The notes under the pieces are model-generated. The model saw nothing but the letters and a program-made list of their open reading frames with translations. It did not search any database and was not told where the DNA came from. From NCBI GenBank assembly GCA_964059195.1, contig CAXKWD010000008.1, positions 43,391,502-43,455,501 of the forward strand: a stretch of DNA of 64,000 bases, read 5' to 3'. Of the stretch, positions 20,066 to 30,619 are shown piece by piece. The position numbers were made by a program, and so were the translations under genes. The stretch's first letter is position 1; every line of letters begins with the position of its first letter. This DNA comes from Ectobius pallidus. Its lineage: Eukaryota > Arthropoda > Insecta > Blattodea > Ectobiidae.

Positions 20066-23062
20066 GTTCAATTAGAGTAGGTATTTGATTACGTCTTGTA
20101 GTGTAATCATGAGGATGCTTTTGATATTTTTTTCGATTTTTATGGTAGAAATTCAATATAGTGTGTTTATAAATTTGCTCAATATTTAATATTTAACAAC
20201 ACCACGGAAGTCAGTTGCTGAAGATGGCCGCTCCATGCGGTTGAAAGCGCTCCAACAGGTAACAAAATACCGCAATTTAGTAGTGAGTACCAGTGATAAA
20301 GCTCTACGCTATACATAAATCATTAAGATTATCGCTACAGAATGGACAAAACTCAAGACTTTAAATTCGTTATATATCTGGTTAGTGGGATAATCAATTC
20401 GTTTATTCAGGCATATTTTAATTATACGTTTTTGTAATATGATCAGTGGCTCAATAGTAGTTTTTGCAGTACCTCCCCACCCACATATGCCATATTGGAT
20501 TACCGATTCAACTATAGCTAGATATACCAGCCTCAAAACAGAGGTAGGCAAGTATTGACGTAGGCTTACAAATTTATAAATTGTTTTGCGGATCCTTGTA
20601 CATAAATATGATATATGTTTGTTCCATTTTAAGTATTGATCAATAATGATTCCCAAATATTTCACCCCTGTTGATTCTTTAAGATAAGGGCAATTACATG
20701 AGGCTGAGTGACTACAAATAGGGTTATGAATTGTTAATTTTAGATAGTTGAGTGCTTCTAACTGACGCATACCAGAGGCTGTTAAAGAAAAAGGTACTAA
20801 AGTTGTTTTATTTACATTTAGCGATAACAAATTAGCATCTAGCCAGTTTTTTATCATATTCATGCCTGCATTTGCATGTTTATAAACTTCCTCCTAGGTT
20901 AAGCCACTAAAGATCACCACTGTATCATCTGCATAAGAATAGGAAGTTCCGTTGTATGCTTGCAAATCAATTTTTAACAAATCATTTATGAATATTAAAA
21001 ATAGAATTGGGCCTAATACTGTTCCTTGAGGAACACCTATTTGAATTTCTCTGTTTTCACTAATTTCATCATCAATTTTGGTAACTTGGTTTCTTAAATT
21101 TAAGTATGACTGGAGTAAGTTATGAGCAATCCCTCTTACTCCTATTGCATGTAGTTTAGCCAAAAGTAATTGATGGTTAACCGTGTCGAAAGCTTTTCTT
21201 AAGTCTAAAAATATTCCTAAACACTTATGTCCTACATCTAATTCGTGTATGATCCTACTAGTAACTTCAAAGATTGCATTATCTGTTGACAAATTATTTC
21301 TGAAACCATACTGTTGTTGACATAGTATTTCATTCTTATCCAGAAAAGAAACAATTCTGTTTTTTATACATTTTTCTAATAACTTTGAGAAACTTGAGAG
21401 CAGAGAGATCGGTCTATAGTTATTTAAATTCCTCCGTTCACCAGATTTATGTAAAGGCACAACTACCGAATTCCTTAAGATATCCGGAAAAACTCTTGTG
21501 TTAGACATAAATTAAAGACATGTATAGTAGGTTTCAATATATACTTGTAAATCTTTTTTAGTGTATTATTTGTTATTTTATCACCACCAGGAGAAACATT
21601 ATTTTTTAGTGATTTAATTATACTACTAATTTCATCTTCGGAGATCGGTGCTAAAAACATAGAGCTGGCTATTTGTTGGTTATTATCTTTATACAAATTA
21701 TTGTTGTTAAATGTTGTTTTAGTAATCTTTGACGTAATATTTAGTCCTGTATTCGTGAAGTATTTATTGAATTCATTTGCTATTTCTTTTTTATTTTCAA
21801 GTGTTATTCCCTCTTCGTTTGAAATCTCTGTAATGGCATGGGAATTGTTTACATTTGTGTCCGAGCTTCATTTATTGTTTTCCAGAATTTTCGGGGGTTA
21901 TTTCTACACTGTTGGAACTTATGTTTATAGTATTGAGCTTTCATTCTTCTTATAATTTCAGTTAGGGTATTTCTGTATTTTTTGTAATAAATTTTTAAAT
22001 TTTCGTTATTGGGTTCTCTTTTAATATTTTTGGCTAATTTATCTCTTATCCGGATAGATTTGATGATACCCATGGTAATCCAGGGTTTTATTTTGCGTAG
22101 TTTACAAGAATATTTATGTACTGTAGTGTCAGAGCATTCATGTAAGTGATCTGATAGAACAGTGTGTAATTTTACAAAGGATGAATCGGCATTATTACAT
22201 GCTAAAACTGCGTTCCAGGTTTCTTTTTCCAGTAGAGAAAATAATTTGGGAAAATTAATGGATTTAAAAGTTCTTAGGGTATTTACAGAAACATTAACAT
22301 TATTTATGCCAATTTGGAATAATGATATAACTGCATAATGATCAATTATAGCACTATTGAGTACTGCTGGAGCAAAATTCCAGTTGTTTTTTGTTTTATA
22401 AAATATGTGATCAAGACAAGTTTTTGAATCAGGTCTTGTAATGGAATTTAGAAATTTTTCAAATCCATATTCGTGCATGATATTCATATATCTATTGCCA
22501 AAAATGTCTAAATGATTTTCCAGGATCTGGATGTTTATGTCTCCAACAATGATTTGGTTACTGATTTCTTTTGAATTAGATAAAAATACCTCGAAATTAT
22601 TTAAAAATTCGTTTTTACAACTGTTTGGTGATCTGTATATTGCCGTAATTGAGTAGGGATAATTGTTATATACGAAATTTAGATGTATCGAATTACACTG
22701 AGGGATATCAACATTAACTATTGCAATATCAAGATTAACTCTCCAGTAGATTACTAATCCATCACATTTACTATATCTATTTGTTTTCACATGTTTTTAT
22801 ACCCTGTTATATCGTATCCTATTTCATTTGTCAGCCAGACTTCTGTCAGTATAATGAAATCGAAAGGTAGAACAAAAGATTGCAAAATAGCACATAATTC
22901 CAAGAAATGTTTGTTTAAGCTGCGAATATTTGTATGAAATATTTTAAAGTTGTGTGCTGTATTATTAACGAAATTGTTGAGACATTCAGAATCTTCTAGA
23001 ACTACAGTTACAGGATTGTTATTATTAGCATAGACATCCAATTCATTTATTACATCAGCCAT
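20066..23062 (-). pseudogene. CR1/L2-like LINE ORF2 (endonuclease and reverse transcriptase), lightly broken
   Basis: The protein starts MADVINELDVYANNNNPVTV at 23062. The endonuclease part includes HTNIRSLNKH, ILTEVWL, AIYRSPNS, VGDINI and the C-terminal DHYAVISLF, fitting an APE-type nuclease. The RT part has NYRPISLLSSFSKLLEK, GIFLDLRKAFDTVNH (motif A), IGVPQGTVLGPILFLIFIND (motif B) and YSYADDTVV (motif C), then a thumb with KYLGIIID. Lesions: a frameshift near 22789, one near 21855, one near 21500, and a TAG at 20894-20896 just after YADD. The frame continues to the BEL target site and resumes at 13913. Confidence 0.9.
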
Positions 23063-23104
23063 TGTTGCGAGACACTAGTATTACAATACTCAAAAGAAAT
23101 CACT

Positions 23105-23863
23105 TTATAACGATACCATGTCCGTGAAACAGGTTATCTTATAGGCAGGGGAGTTGTCATCTTTGCGCACAAATATCTTGCAGTCTCTAGTCCATACATA
23201 ACTGTATCCTTTTTGTGCTGCCGCCTCCCTTGTTTTGTTGAGAAGGTCACAAGTAGCTATTGTTAAGTGGTCGCTAGCAGTCATCCTTCCCGCCGGAAGA
23301 AGAGGGTTCATTTTCTGTAGAGGAATTCCTGGGCCCTCAGGGTATTTTTTCGATTCTGACCTAAATTTCTGGAGCCATGTGTCCCTACTACTTCTCTTTG
23401 TGAATTTTACAACAATAGGTTTCATCCTTCCTGCTTTTGCTGGCAGCCTGTGTGCGATGCTTATATCAGCTGCAAGCTCACGTACACCAATGCACTCGGC
23501 AATGCTTACTATAGTCTGGTTTATAGATTCATTTGAAGATTCTGGTATCCCATGAATTATCACGTCACGCTGCGTGTATTGTTGCAAATCGTTTATTTGA
23601 TTCCATAGCTGTTCGTTCTCTTGTGTTAGCACACGCACTTCTGACTGAGCAGCTTTCAGATTCTCTTTTGTTTTTGTAAGTTCTTCATAGAATGTGTCGA
23701 ATTTGTTAGAGATATATTGCACAGAAGTTTGAAGTGTAGTAATCTCAGACTGGATAGATGATTTGAATTCTTCAAACATATGTTTTAGCTCGGAGATAAT
23801 TTTATCGTCACTCAACTCATTACCACTTTCACTTTCCATATTTTGCTTGTTTCTTCTTCCCAT
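23105..23863 (-). CDS. CR1/L2-like LINE ORF1 protein, 252 aa, intact frame
   Basis: ORF1 proteins bind the element's RNA and assist priming. Residues about 20-100 form a long heptad-rich coiled coil (IISELKHMFEEFKSSIQSEI, then EENLKAAQSEVRVLTQENEQ-like). The middle carries QRDVIIHGIPESSNESINQT and ADISIAHRLPAKAGRMKPIV, the RRM-like block seen in L1-type ORF1 proteins (Transposase_22 fold). The C-terminal domain contains PLLPAGRMTASDHLTIA and GYSYVWTRDCKIFVRKDD. It lies 42 bp upstream of ORF2. The frame is undamaged although ORF2 is broken. Confidence 0.85.
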   Translation of the reverse strand: MGRRNKQNMESESGNELSDDKIISELKHMFEEFKSSIQSEITTLQTSVQYISNKFDTFYEELTKTKENLKAAQSEVRVLTQENEQLWNQINDLQQYTQRDVIIHGIPESSNESINQTIVSIAECIGVRELAADISIAHRLPAKAGRMKPIVVKFTKRSSRDTWLQKFRSESKKYPEGPGIPLQKMNPLLPAGRMTASDHLTIATCDLLNKTREAAAQKGYSYVWTRDCKIFVRKDDNSPAYKITCFTDMVSL

Positions 23864-23940
23864 TTCGATTTACACGTTTACGCCGGAGCCACTCCACTGT
23901 TCAGCACGTCTGCACTCTGCGGCGGTCTGACTGGAACTGA

Positions 23941-24095
23941 GACATAAACACACATTTTGCTTCACTTACCATATTTTGGTATGACGCGTTTCACGGAGCC
24001 TCCTCCCCATTTTCAAATACTCTGTCGACAGAGGAGGCTCCTTGAAACGCGTCATACCAAAATATGGTAAGTGAAGCAAAAAGTGTGTTTATGTC
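23941..24095. repeat. Near-perfect 65-bp hairpin with a 25-base loop
   Basis: Arms 23941-24005 and 24031-24095 are inverted copies with only two mismatches. The loop is CCCATTTTCAAATACTCTGTCGACA. The right arm reads GAGGAGGCTCCTTGAAACGCG, which resembles the stem/GAAACG ends of Penelope elements (compare 32107-32140). It marks the 5' border of the LINE and may be a tiny inverted Penelope end. Confidence 0.8.
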
Positions 24096-24196
24096 AACTC
24101 ATATAGTAAATTAATTTTATTATAGTTGCTTCACTGTATAAAGTTCCACAAAGTCTTTATTAAACCCTTTTTATTTAACCATACTATCCCATTATA

Positions 24197-25700
24197 CACT
24201 GCTCAAAAAATTTAGAGGGACAACATTTTGACCACCTGCATTTTTGTTTCAGGAATGGTTGGAGTGAAACGTACATTTTATTAGGAAAATGAAACCTTTA
24301 TTTAACTGAAATGTGCATATCCTGTTCACTTCTCATCACATGTGTTAGTGCTTTGACCAGAAATTCAAAACAATGTCGTGAACCAAAGTGGAAATGCCTT
24401 CAGTTAATTCACAAAGGGCATAAAAAGAAACATTTCAATATCTGGTAGGCCCTCCATGTGCCCCTACTACTGCCTCCAATCTTTGAGGCATGCTCCTGAC
24501 AAGTCTGCGAATAGTTTCTTGTGGAATTTTGTCCCACTCCTCAATAAGGACTTCTGCAAGTTGTTCAAGACTCTGAGGAGCTATAGGATGGGCCTGACGG
24601 AGTCTGTCCAGCATACTCCATAATTGCTCAATGCGATTGAGGTCAGGACTCTAAGCAGGCCAGTCTAATGTTTGAATCACAGAATGCGCTCTCGCATTGT
24701 CGTGTTTCAGGATAACCTGGGGACCCATTACAACTGCAATGGGCTTAACATGACCCAGTACAATCTCGTTTATGTACCTCTGAGCATTAAGTCGGCCTCT
24801 GATTATCTGAAGGTTCGATCGGCCATCAATTGTGATGGCACCCCACACCATGACGGAGCCGCAGCCAAATCTTTCCATTTCCTGGACTGCTGCTCCAGTA
24901 TAACGTTCACCACGATGACGATATACACGTATACGTCCGTCGCACCGTGTTAGACGAAAGCGGGACTCGTCTGTAAACAATGCATTGCGCCAGTGACGAA
25001 GCTGCCTGTTCCTATGGTCCTCAGCAAATCGAAGTCGATCTCTCTTGTGCCAAGCAGTTAATTGAGGGACGTGATAAGGTCTTCTTGGTCTTAAACCTGC
25101 CTCTCGGAGTCTTCTACGTATTGTTTGGTCACTGACACTGCAACCATTTGCTGCTCTTAGATCATTTTGTAGGTCCCGGGCAGTCGCAGAGCGCCGGCGG
25201 AGAGAACAATTCACCACATATTGGTCTTCTCTGGCCGATGTTTCCCGTTTTCTCCCTTGCCCTGGCTTTCGTGTGTATGTACCGGTATCACGAAATCGTT
25301 TCCAAATCCTCCCAACAACAGATGAAGCAACATTCAACTCTGTAGACACTGCACGAATAGTCCAACCTTCCTGCAGTAATGCCATTGCTTGAACACGTTC
25401 TGCCTCATTCAGATACCTCATATTGATTGATGAAACGTACACAATGAGTATAGAGACACACTCTTTACTTACACTCACTAGATGGCGGAGTGAGACATTG
25501 CTCATCCATTTCATTTTTGGGCATAGCACAGTACATTTGAATACTGCCATAAAGCCATGGCTTTCCAACGTAATGTGGAGGATTCCTCTCATTCCTAAAA
25601 CATGTTGGAAGAATAAAAACAACAGTATATATGGTAATCACGGGCTACTTACATGACACACGCAATCAAATTCTTGTCCCTCTAATTCTTTTGAGCAGTG
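24197..25700 (-). mobile_element. Tc1-like DNA transposon, 1504 bp, TA target site
   Basis: The termini CACTGCTCAAAAAATTTAGA (24197) and, inverted, CACTGCTCAAAAGAATTAGA (from 25700) are flanked by TA at 24195-24196 and 25701-25702. The single gene is on the minus strand. Inverted repeats are about 28 bp. Confidence 0.93.
24435..25421 (-). pseudogene. Tc1-like transposase with one stop and a shortened catalytic region
   Basis: From MRYLNEAERV (ATG 25421-25419) the protein has paired-like helix-turn-helix DNA-binding domains (VQAMALLQEGWTIRAVSTEL, VGRIWKRFRDTGTYTRKPGQ), a GRKR hook and the DDE domain: FTDESRF (first Asp), KHDNARAHS (second Asp) and SPDLNRIEQLWS (Glu). A TAG at 24653-24651 lies between WPA and SPDL. 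The second Asp and the Glu are only about 24 residues apart, whereas Tc1 enzymes have 34; the gap is an in-frame loss of about 30 bp right after HDNARAHS. The tail ends GGPTRY and TGA. The copy cannot make an active enzyme. Confidence 0.9.
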
Positions 25701-25702
25701 TA

Positions 25703-26244
25703 TGTACTGTATGTGCATTTTTTACACCTTATTCTTCATCTCACCATCTCTCACATCCATCTTACTTGATGTCCCCTGACACGATTTCTCACTGGCCTTA
25801 CAATTATTTTCAACTACCCTGCTACACAACTACATTGCGACTCTCGTCTATGAATGCTAGTGCCACACCAGCCCGACTCCTTTCCTGCATCAGGGAAAAA
25901 CTCTGATTTTGCAAATCCCACACTACCTTACAGGAAATGCTTCAGACAGAACTGTATATTACTCAATATTCAGGGCTGTACAAACAAGTGTCCGTTACAC
26001 TATATTAGAATAAACCAGGGAATTGGGAATTACTGTGTTAATCACTATGGAAATGATAACAAGCACATTACCTATTTCCCATCATGAGAAAAAGAACTCC
26101 AAGAAATAGGTGCAATGCCAGGGAAATTATTGACGAAGAAAAACGACCATAGCAGTCTGGAAGACTACACAGCTGGTGCATATGTTGCAGTAAATTATTT
26201 TATTTCTCAAAACAGGTATTATAAAAATGGCAGAAAATAGCATA
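25703..26244. other. Spacer without recognisable genes
   Basis: Contains only short frames on both strands with no family resemblance that I can see. The first 200 bases are C/T-rich. Confidence 0.5.
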
Positions 26245-26342
26245 TACAGTGGCCATCCAGAAAGTAAAGAACGATGTGGCATAACTAAACAATAATGAAA
26301 GATCAACATAAAACTTTATCTACAAAGATACAGTACCTTAAT

Positions 26343-26712
26343 CAGGGTGTCCACTGGTCGGGAAAATCCGGGAAAAGTCAATGAATTTGTTAAAATATCC
26401 GGGAAAATTCTAAAAATTGCAAAGTGTGATCAAAAAGACCTATAGACAATAATAGGCCTATATGAAAGTATATTTAATTTATTTTATTGTTCCTAATTTT
26501 TGTATTTGTTATAGGCCTAGCCTAAATAATTATTGTTTGCAATTACTTTTGTTACTAAAAGTTTTTCTTATTTAAAGTATGTATAATCCTATAATTTTTC
26601 TTACACAGTTATTAGAAAGTGCTTCATATTATGGTCGGGAATTGCTGAAATGATCAATGAAAATCAGGGAATAAGCCGGGAATTTCTTCAGCATTACTTG
26701 GTGGACACCCTG
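26343..26712. mobile_element. MITE with CAGGGTGTCCAC termini, TSD TTAAT
   Basis: Terminal inverted repeats are CAGGGTGTCCACTGG (26343) and CTTGGTGGACACCCTG (to 26712). TTAAT occurs on both sides (26338-26342 and 26713-26717). The undisturbed sequence is visible in the opposite mariner repeat (near 27195-27200), supporting an insertion here. Ends contain repeated GGGAAAATCCGGGAAAAG phrases. No coding capacity. The superfamily is not fixed; TTAA-type targets would fit Kolobok or piggyBac. Confidence 0.8.
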
Positions 26713-27000
26713 TTAATCTATTTCTCAATGTAATCGGCATTGCTGTCAGGGCATTTATAGTAACATGGTGGCAGCTTTCTACCCCAAAGACTGCTTTGAG
26801 GTCTTCATCAGTTGGGAACTCTTTTCCACCCAAAAAGTCCTTTAGTTTTCGAAACAAATCACTGGGTGCCATGTTAGGGCTGTAAGGAAGATGTCCAAAA
26901 ATTTCCCATTTAAAACATTGAAATTGTGCCGATGTTTGAACAGCTGATGAGACTGAGCGTTGTTCTGAATCAAAACATCTTTTCAAACAACTTTACACGT
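26713..27000 (-). pseudogene. Mariner transposase C-terminal fragment
   Basis: The minus-strand frame reads KWEIFGHLPYSPNMAPSDLF and RKLKDFLGGKEFPTDEDLKA, the mariner block 'hPpYSPDLaPsDyhLF..lk..l.gk.F..de'. The final catalytic Asp position is occupied by S-D in APSDLF. Everything upstream, including the first two Asp residues and the DNA-binding domain, is missing. Confidence 0.85.
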
Positions 27001-27275
27001 CTCTTGGTTTGGATAGCATGTTGTAGTCATTGAGGAGATGCACAATAGTCCTCTGTGTTTATTCCTTGTATTTCTTGTCTCCTCTTATTCCTTGTGTTCA
27101 GGATCAGGGTCTTAGGCGGTAGAAGAGTATAACATCGGCATTGAAAAAATGATATCATGTTACAATAAATGCCTTGACAGCAATGTTGAGAAATAGAGTA
27201 AGGTGTACTGTATCTTTGTAAATAAAGTTTTGTGTTGATATCTATTATTATTTAGGTATGCCAAATCATTCTTTA

Positions 27276-27670
27276 GTCGGCCGCGGTGGTCTAGAGGTAG
27301 CGTGCCTGCCTCTGGATCTGCAGGGCGCGGGATCAAACCCGGCCGCGGTCGATGAATTTTTCAGGACGTAAAAATCCTGGGCACGGAGTCCTCCGGGAGG
27401 GACTTTAAGCTGGGGGTCCCGTGTCATAGATTTACAGCATGTAAAAGAACTCCAAGCCTAAATTAGAGCCTCTGGACGAAATTTCTCGGCCCTTTCACGT
27501 CCAAGAAATACTTAGTTTCCAGAGGGGGGTTGCGAGGCGATGGGCTTACCACCTGTCCCTCTACCCTCTCTTGGAAAATAAGCATATCAAAATTAGTATA
27601 GGTAATGAAACCTCCATTGGAGGCCCCTTCGCCCCACCTGGGGATCATAGGGTACCAGATACAGATACAG
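27276..27670 (+). mobile_element. tRNA-headed SINE, 395 bp, 13-bp target duplication
   Basis: AAATCATTCTTTA flanks both ends (27263-27275 and 27671-27683). The head has an A box (TGGTCTAGAGG) and a B box (GGGATCAAACCC); the G/C-rich GGCCGCGG at its start pairs with CCGCGG after the B box. The body (27345-27650) ends in a short GATACA repeat tail, consistent with LINE-driven mobilisation. Confidence 0.92.
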
Positions 27671-27703
27671 AAATCATTCTTTACTTTCAGGATGATCCTT
27701 GTA

Positions 27704-27862
27704 AGATAATAATCATTGTTGGCATTATATAAAGGGGAAAAGCTAATAATAACATACTTGTATGCTATTTTCTGTCATTTTTATAAATAAGTTATAATTT
27801 TATTAAACAGTGAAATTCATACAAACACACAAAAATACATTACAAATAATAAATACTAGCAA
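27704..27862. other. Short AT-rich spacer
   Basis: No element ends or frames seen. Confidence 0.4.
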
Positions 27863-28035
27863 ATGAACAACAATCTGGAACTCATCAAAGAGTTGGAAAT
27901 ATACTTGATGAAAGATTGTGATATAGACACATGTCATCGAATCAACACACACCCCACATCCCAACTACCAAGTCCCACTGTTGTCAAATTCTGCAGATCA
28001 ACCAAAGAAGAGCTATTTCACAGACAATGTGTTAA
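27863..28035 (+). pseudogene. LINE ORF1 fragment, upstream of a Harbinger-like insertion
   Basis: The frame gives MKDCDIDTCHRINTHPTSQL, then PTVVKFCRSTKEELFHRQCV, the RRM-like 'ID.cHRl........P.iVkF..r..k......r' block of LINE ORF1 proteins. It stops at VN, where the element at 28036 begins, and resumes at 29391. Confidence 0.75.
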
Positions 28036-29390
28036 TGGCCGAGTGCACCGACCTCGGTATTCAGAATACCGCGGTAAAGTTGCTTAGTTTACCCCGGTAA
28101 AGTCATATTTTCGTTGCATCGTGCTCGGTTTCGACTTTCACCGCGGTAAGATGAAAACCGGCCGTGAAGGAGCTGTAAAGTGAGAAAACAGCGGTTTTCT
28201 TTCCAAGATGGAGATCAGCGTAATGTATCATATTTATGATATCTAGGCCAAAAGCTAATTGAACATAAAGAATAATGAGAGACAGGTGGGGTTTATTTGA
28301 AGAATGAACGATGGTGCATATCTTTGCAAATACTGTGCTGTAACATCGATTGAAATGACCTTCCTTTCTTACCTCAACCAAACCAGGTCCATCGAGTAGG
28401 CTAGTGGGCGTAACCACGATTATTACGATTAGTACAGTATTTATGGTGTTTGAATTCAAATGTTGGACTCAAACGACATATATACGCAATATAATATTCC
28501 ATTGTATCCTTATGAACATTTATTACTGAACAATAAGGCAAACAATAAATGAAATATGGAATACCAGTGGTCCTAGGCCAAATTTAAGTGAATGGCTGCA
28601 TGCATCACGATATAGCCTGTGTATCTGTATATGTAAGCAATCTATCACACCTGCACATATACGAACATAATTATAACAGCCCTTTCTTGGCTATGCACAT
28701 GATTTTGCACCTAAAATTTCTACTAGTTGTACGGGAATAAAAGCGAGGCTTTGTTGAACTCAGAGCAGAGATTTCATGGTGTTGCTTTGCCTTGGATTGC
28801 ACACGTGTGAGAATTATTCTTTAAAACATGAATGTTATTTTATTGAAATGTACAGACAGGTGGGATCTATTTGAAGAATGAACGATGGTACATATCTTTG
28901 CAAATACTGTGCTGTAACATCGATTGAAATGACCTTCCTTTCTCACCTCAACCAAACCAGTAGTAGCCTAGGCGAAACCAACTCATTTCACGATTGGTAC
29001 AGTATCTATGGTGCTTGAATTCGAAGTATGAATCCAGACGACACATATACGCAATATAATATTCCCTTTTATCCTTATGAACATCTTTTTATTGAATAAT
29101 AAGGGAACATATACATTGAATTCGGGACCCCAATAGCCTACCAGAGCCACCGTGACTGGCAGATGTGCAGAGAGAGAGAGAGTACCTAGCGGCCATGGAA
29201 GAAACTAACACAAACCAACACAAAATTTCTCCATGGGAGAAATTCATAGCAGAGTAACCGCGATATTTCCAAGCATTAGCAAACCGCGGTATTTTAGCAA
29301 TGGTGCACAGAGATTTTGAGAATACCCCGGTATTACGTTTACCGCGGTAACGAAACGGCTGAGAAAACCGGAGAATCGTGCACTCGGCCA
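28036..29390. mobile_element. Harbinger-like non-autonomous transposon, TSD TAA
   Basis: TGGCCGAGTGCAC at 28036 and its inverse GTGCACTCGGCCA ending at 29390 are flanked by TAA (28033-28035 and 29391-29393); removing it restores the ORF1 frame. A 3-bp TWA-type duplication fits PIF/Harbinger. Subterminal palindromes ACCGCGGT or ACCCCGGT lie at 28068, 28091 and 28140 on the left and 29283, 29324 and 29341 on the right. The middle holds a direct duplication of about 240 bp (28269-28535 and 28850-29105). No transposase. Confidence 0.82.
28269..29105. repeat. Direct duplication of about 240 bp inside the Harbinger-like element
   Basis: Both copies (28275-28535 and 28856-29105) run through ATTTGAAGAATGAACGATGG, CATCGATTGAAATGACCTTC and CATATATACGCAATATAATA. 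They differ at scattered bases and one short replacement near 28385/28965. The 320-bp spacer between them is unique. Confidence 0.85.
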
Positions 29391-29393
29391 TAA

Positions 29394-29750
29394 GAGAAAT
29401 TTGAACACTGGACATTGGTTTTACACTCAGTAGCCAAATTTACATAAATGAGAGCCTCTGTCCTACCAGAAGACAGCTATTGACAAAATGTCACCAGCTG
29501 CGCAGATCTTCTGACATCAAATTCCTGTGGACACAGAATGGGAAAAACTGTAAGGGGAAAGAAGATACATCACTGGTCCACAACATAACTTCCAAAGAAG
29601 ATCTCAAAAAGTTTGGTAACTCCCTGTAAACTTGAGTTGATTGCTTTAATTCTTAACTATGATTAACACAAAAACTTTAAATCTTTATTACCAAAATGTC
29701 AGAAGTGTACTGGATAATTTTCACCCAATAATCCTTTTGATTAGTTTCCA
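29394..29750 (+). pseudogene. LINE ORF1 end and start of ORF2, continuing the split copy
   Basis: Piecewise translation gives KRNLNTGHWF, then SSDIKFLWTQNGKNC, KEDTSLVHNITSKEDLKKFG, which ends ORF1. About 25 bases later MINTKTLNLYYQNVRSVLDN opens a LINE endonuclease ('lyyQNvRgl'). The rest of ORF2 is lost at about 29740. Frameshifts interrupt ORF1. Confidence 0.7.
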
Positions 29751-29851
29751 AGATTCGTAGAGGGCAGTACAGAAAATAATTATTGCTTAAATATATTTAT
29801 TATAATATTCCGCCTTTACCCTTAACATTTAATACACAACTTATCTTGAAG

Positions 29852-29883
29852 ATGCATTTCGGTGTATGCTGCGCCATCTTCAG
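29852..29883 (-). ncRNA. Hammerhead-like motif, inverted Penelope copy
   Basis: On the minus strand CTGAAGATGGCG, loop CAGCATA, CGCC, GAAATGC: a CTGAnGA box, a 4-bp stem and GAAA, identical in layout to 32523-32553. Confidence 0.45.
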
Positions 29884-29956
29884 TTCATATAAGATGTAAT
29901 GAACACCACAATTCTTCTGAAAATAATGTTGTTTATAAAATTTGTTATTTGGTAAC

Positions 29957-30607
29957 CTAGGTCACCGTTGTAGTCCAGTCAAATAAATGATTTTGGTCAA
30001 TTATGTTTTCATTAAGGATGTTACTCCTATTCTTATAAATTTGAAAGTTTTCCAATGTATTTAGTCTAACACCCTTATCACATATATGTAGGACTTCCAT
30101 GGTGTTATTTAAGTTGTCCAATCTATGACCACTATCAAGCAGGTGTTTAGCATACGCTGAGCTTAATCTGCCATATTTAAAGTCAGAAACATGTTCACTG
30201 AATCTTTGCTTGAATTTTCTACCAGTTTGTCCCACATATACCTTTTTGCAATCAATACACATCAATTTGTAAACTCCACTTTCTTCCATTTTATCCACAG
30301 AGTTAGTATTATTGCTGTATAATTTATTCTTTAAGTTGCAGTTTGTTCTGTAAGCAGTTTTAAAGTTTTCTTTACGTAGTAACTTTGTGATAGCATGTAT
30401 TCTGTTATCTGTGTAATTAAATGTAGCAAAATATTTATTATTGTTGTCTTTTTGTAGAGGTGTGAGCTGGCTTATGGGGTTTTGTTTGTTATGCAATTTC
30501 GTTTTGTGTTTTCTGATTAAATTTCTAATCAGACTTTTATTGTATCCATTATTTTCGGCAATTTTCATAATTGTACTACATTCTTTGTTGTAGTTAATTT
30601 CATTCAT
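29957..30607 (-). CDS. Penelope RT C-terminus and GIY-YIG nuclease, inverted copy, open frame of 216 codons
   Basis: Reads from MNEINYNKECSTIMKIAENN through the RT thumb (SLIRNLIRKHKTKLHNKQNP) into the nuclease: ESGVYKLMCIDCKKVYVGQT with GVY and YVG motifs, KFKQRFSEHVSDFKYG with the conserved Arg, SAYAKHLLDSGHRLDN, and a C-terminal LENFQIYKNR containing the conserved Glu. The Cys pair CIDC replaces the usual zinc-binding loop. The frame is uninterrupted but lacks the RT core, so alone it would give only a nuclease. It is nearly identical to the + strand copy. Confidence 0.85.
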   Translation of the reverse strand: MNEINYNKECSTIMKIAENNGYNKSLIRNLIRKHKTKLHNKQNPISQLTPLQKDNNNKYFATFNYTDNRIHAITKLLRKENFKTAYRTNCNLKNKLYSNNTNSVDKMEESGVYKLMCIDCKKVYVGQTGRKFKQRFSEHVSDFKYGRLSSAYAKHLLDSGHRLDNLNNTMEVLHICDKGVRLNTLENFQIYKNRSNILNENIIDQNHLFDWTTTVT

Positions 30608-30619
30608 GGGTATGTTAAA

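Larger units (their letters stand above)
13490..23940 (-). mobile_element. CR1/L2-like LINE, minus strand, interrupted by a BEL/Pao element
   Basis: On the minus strand the order is 5' UTR, ORF1 (23863-23105), ORF2 (23062-20066 plus 13913-13779) and 3' UTR (13778 to about 13490). The BEL/Pao element at 13919-20060 sits in the C-terminal part of ORF2 with a 5-bp duplication. ORF1 is intact, while ORF2 has about three frameshifts and one stop. This is an almost full-length copy, unlike the other, mostly 5'-truncated LINEs here. Confidence 0.85.
26247..27701 (-). mobile_element. Mariner-like transposon with long inverted repeats, carrying a MITE and a SINE
   Basis: The left end CAGTGGCCATCCAGAAAGTA and right end (inverted) CAAGGATCATCCTGAAAGTA are flanked by TA (26245-26246 and 27702-27703). 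Inverted similarity continues for about 90 bp through AACATAAAACTTTATCTACAA. A MITE (26343-26712) lies in the left part and a SINE (27276-27670) in the right repeat. Only a 3' piece of the transposase survives. Confidence 0.85.

Noticed and set aside
29957..30607. Independent GIY-YIG nuclease gene
   Set aside because: Although open for 216 codons, it is the inverted copy of the neighbouring Penelope element and lacks its own promoter or complete RT.
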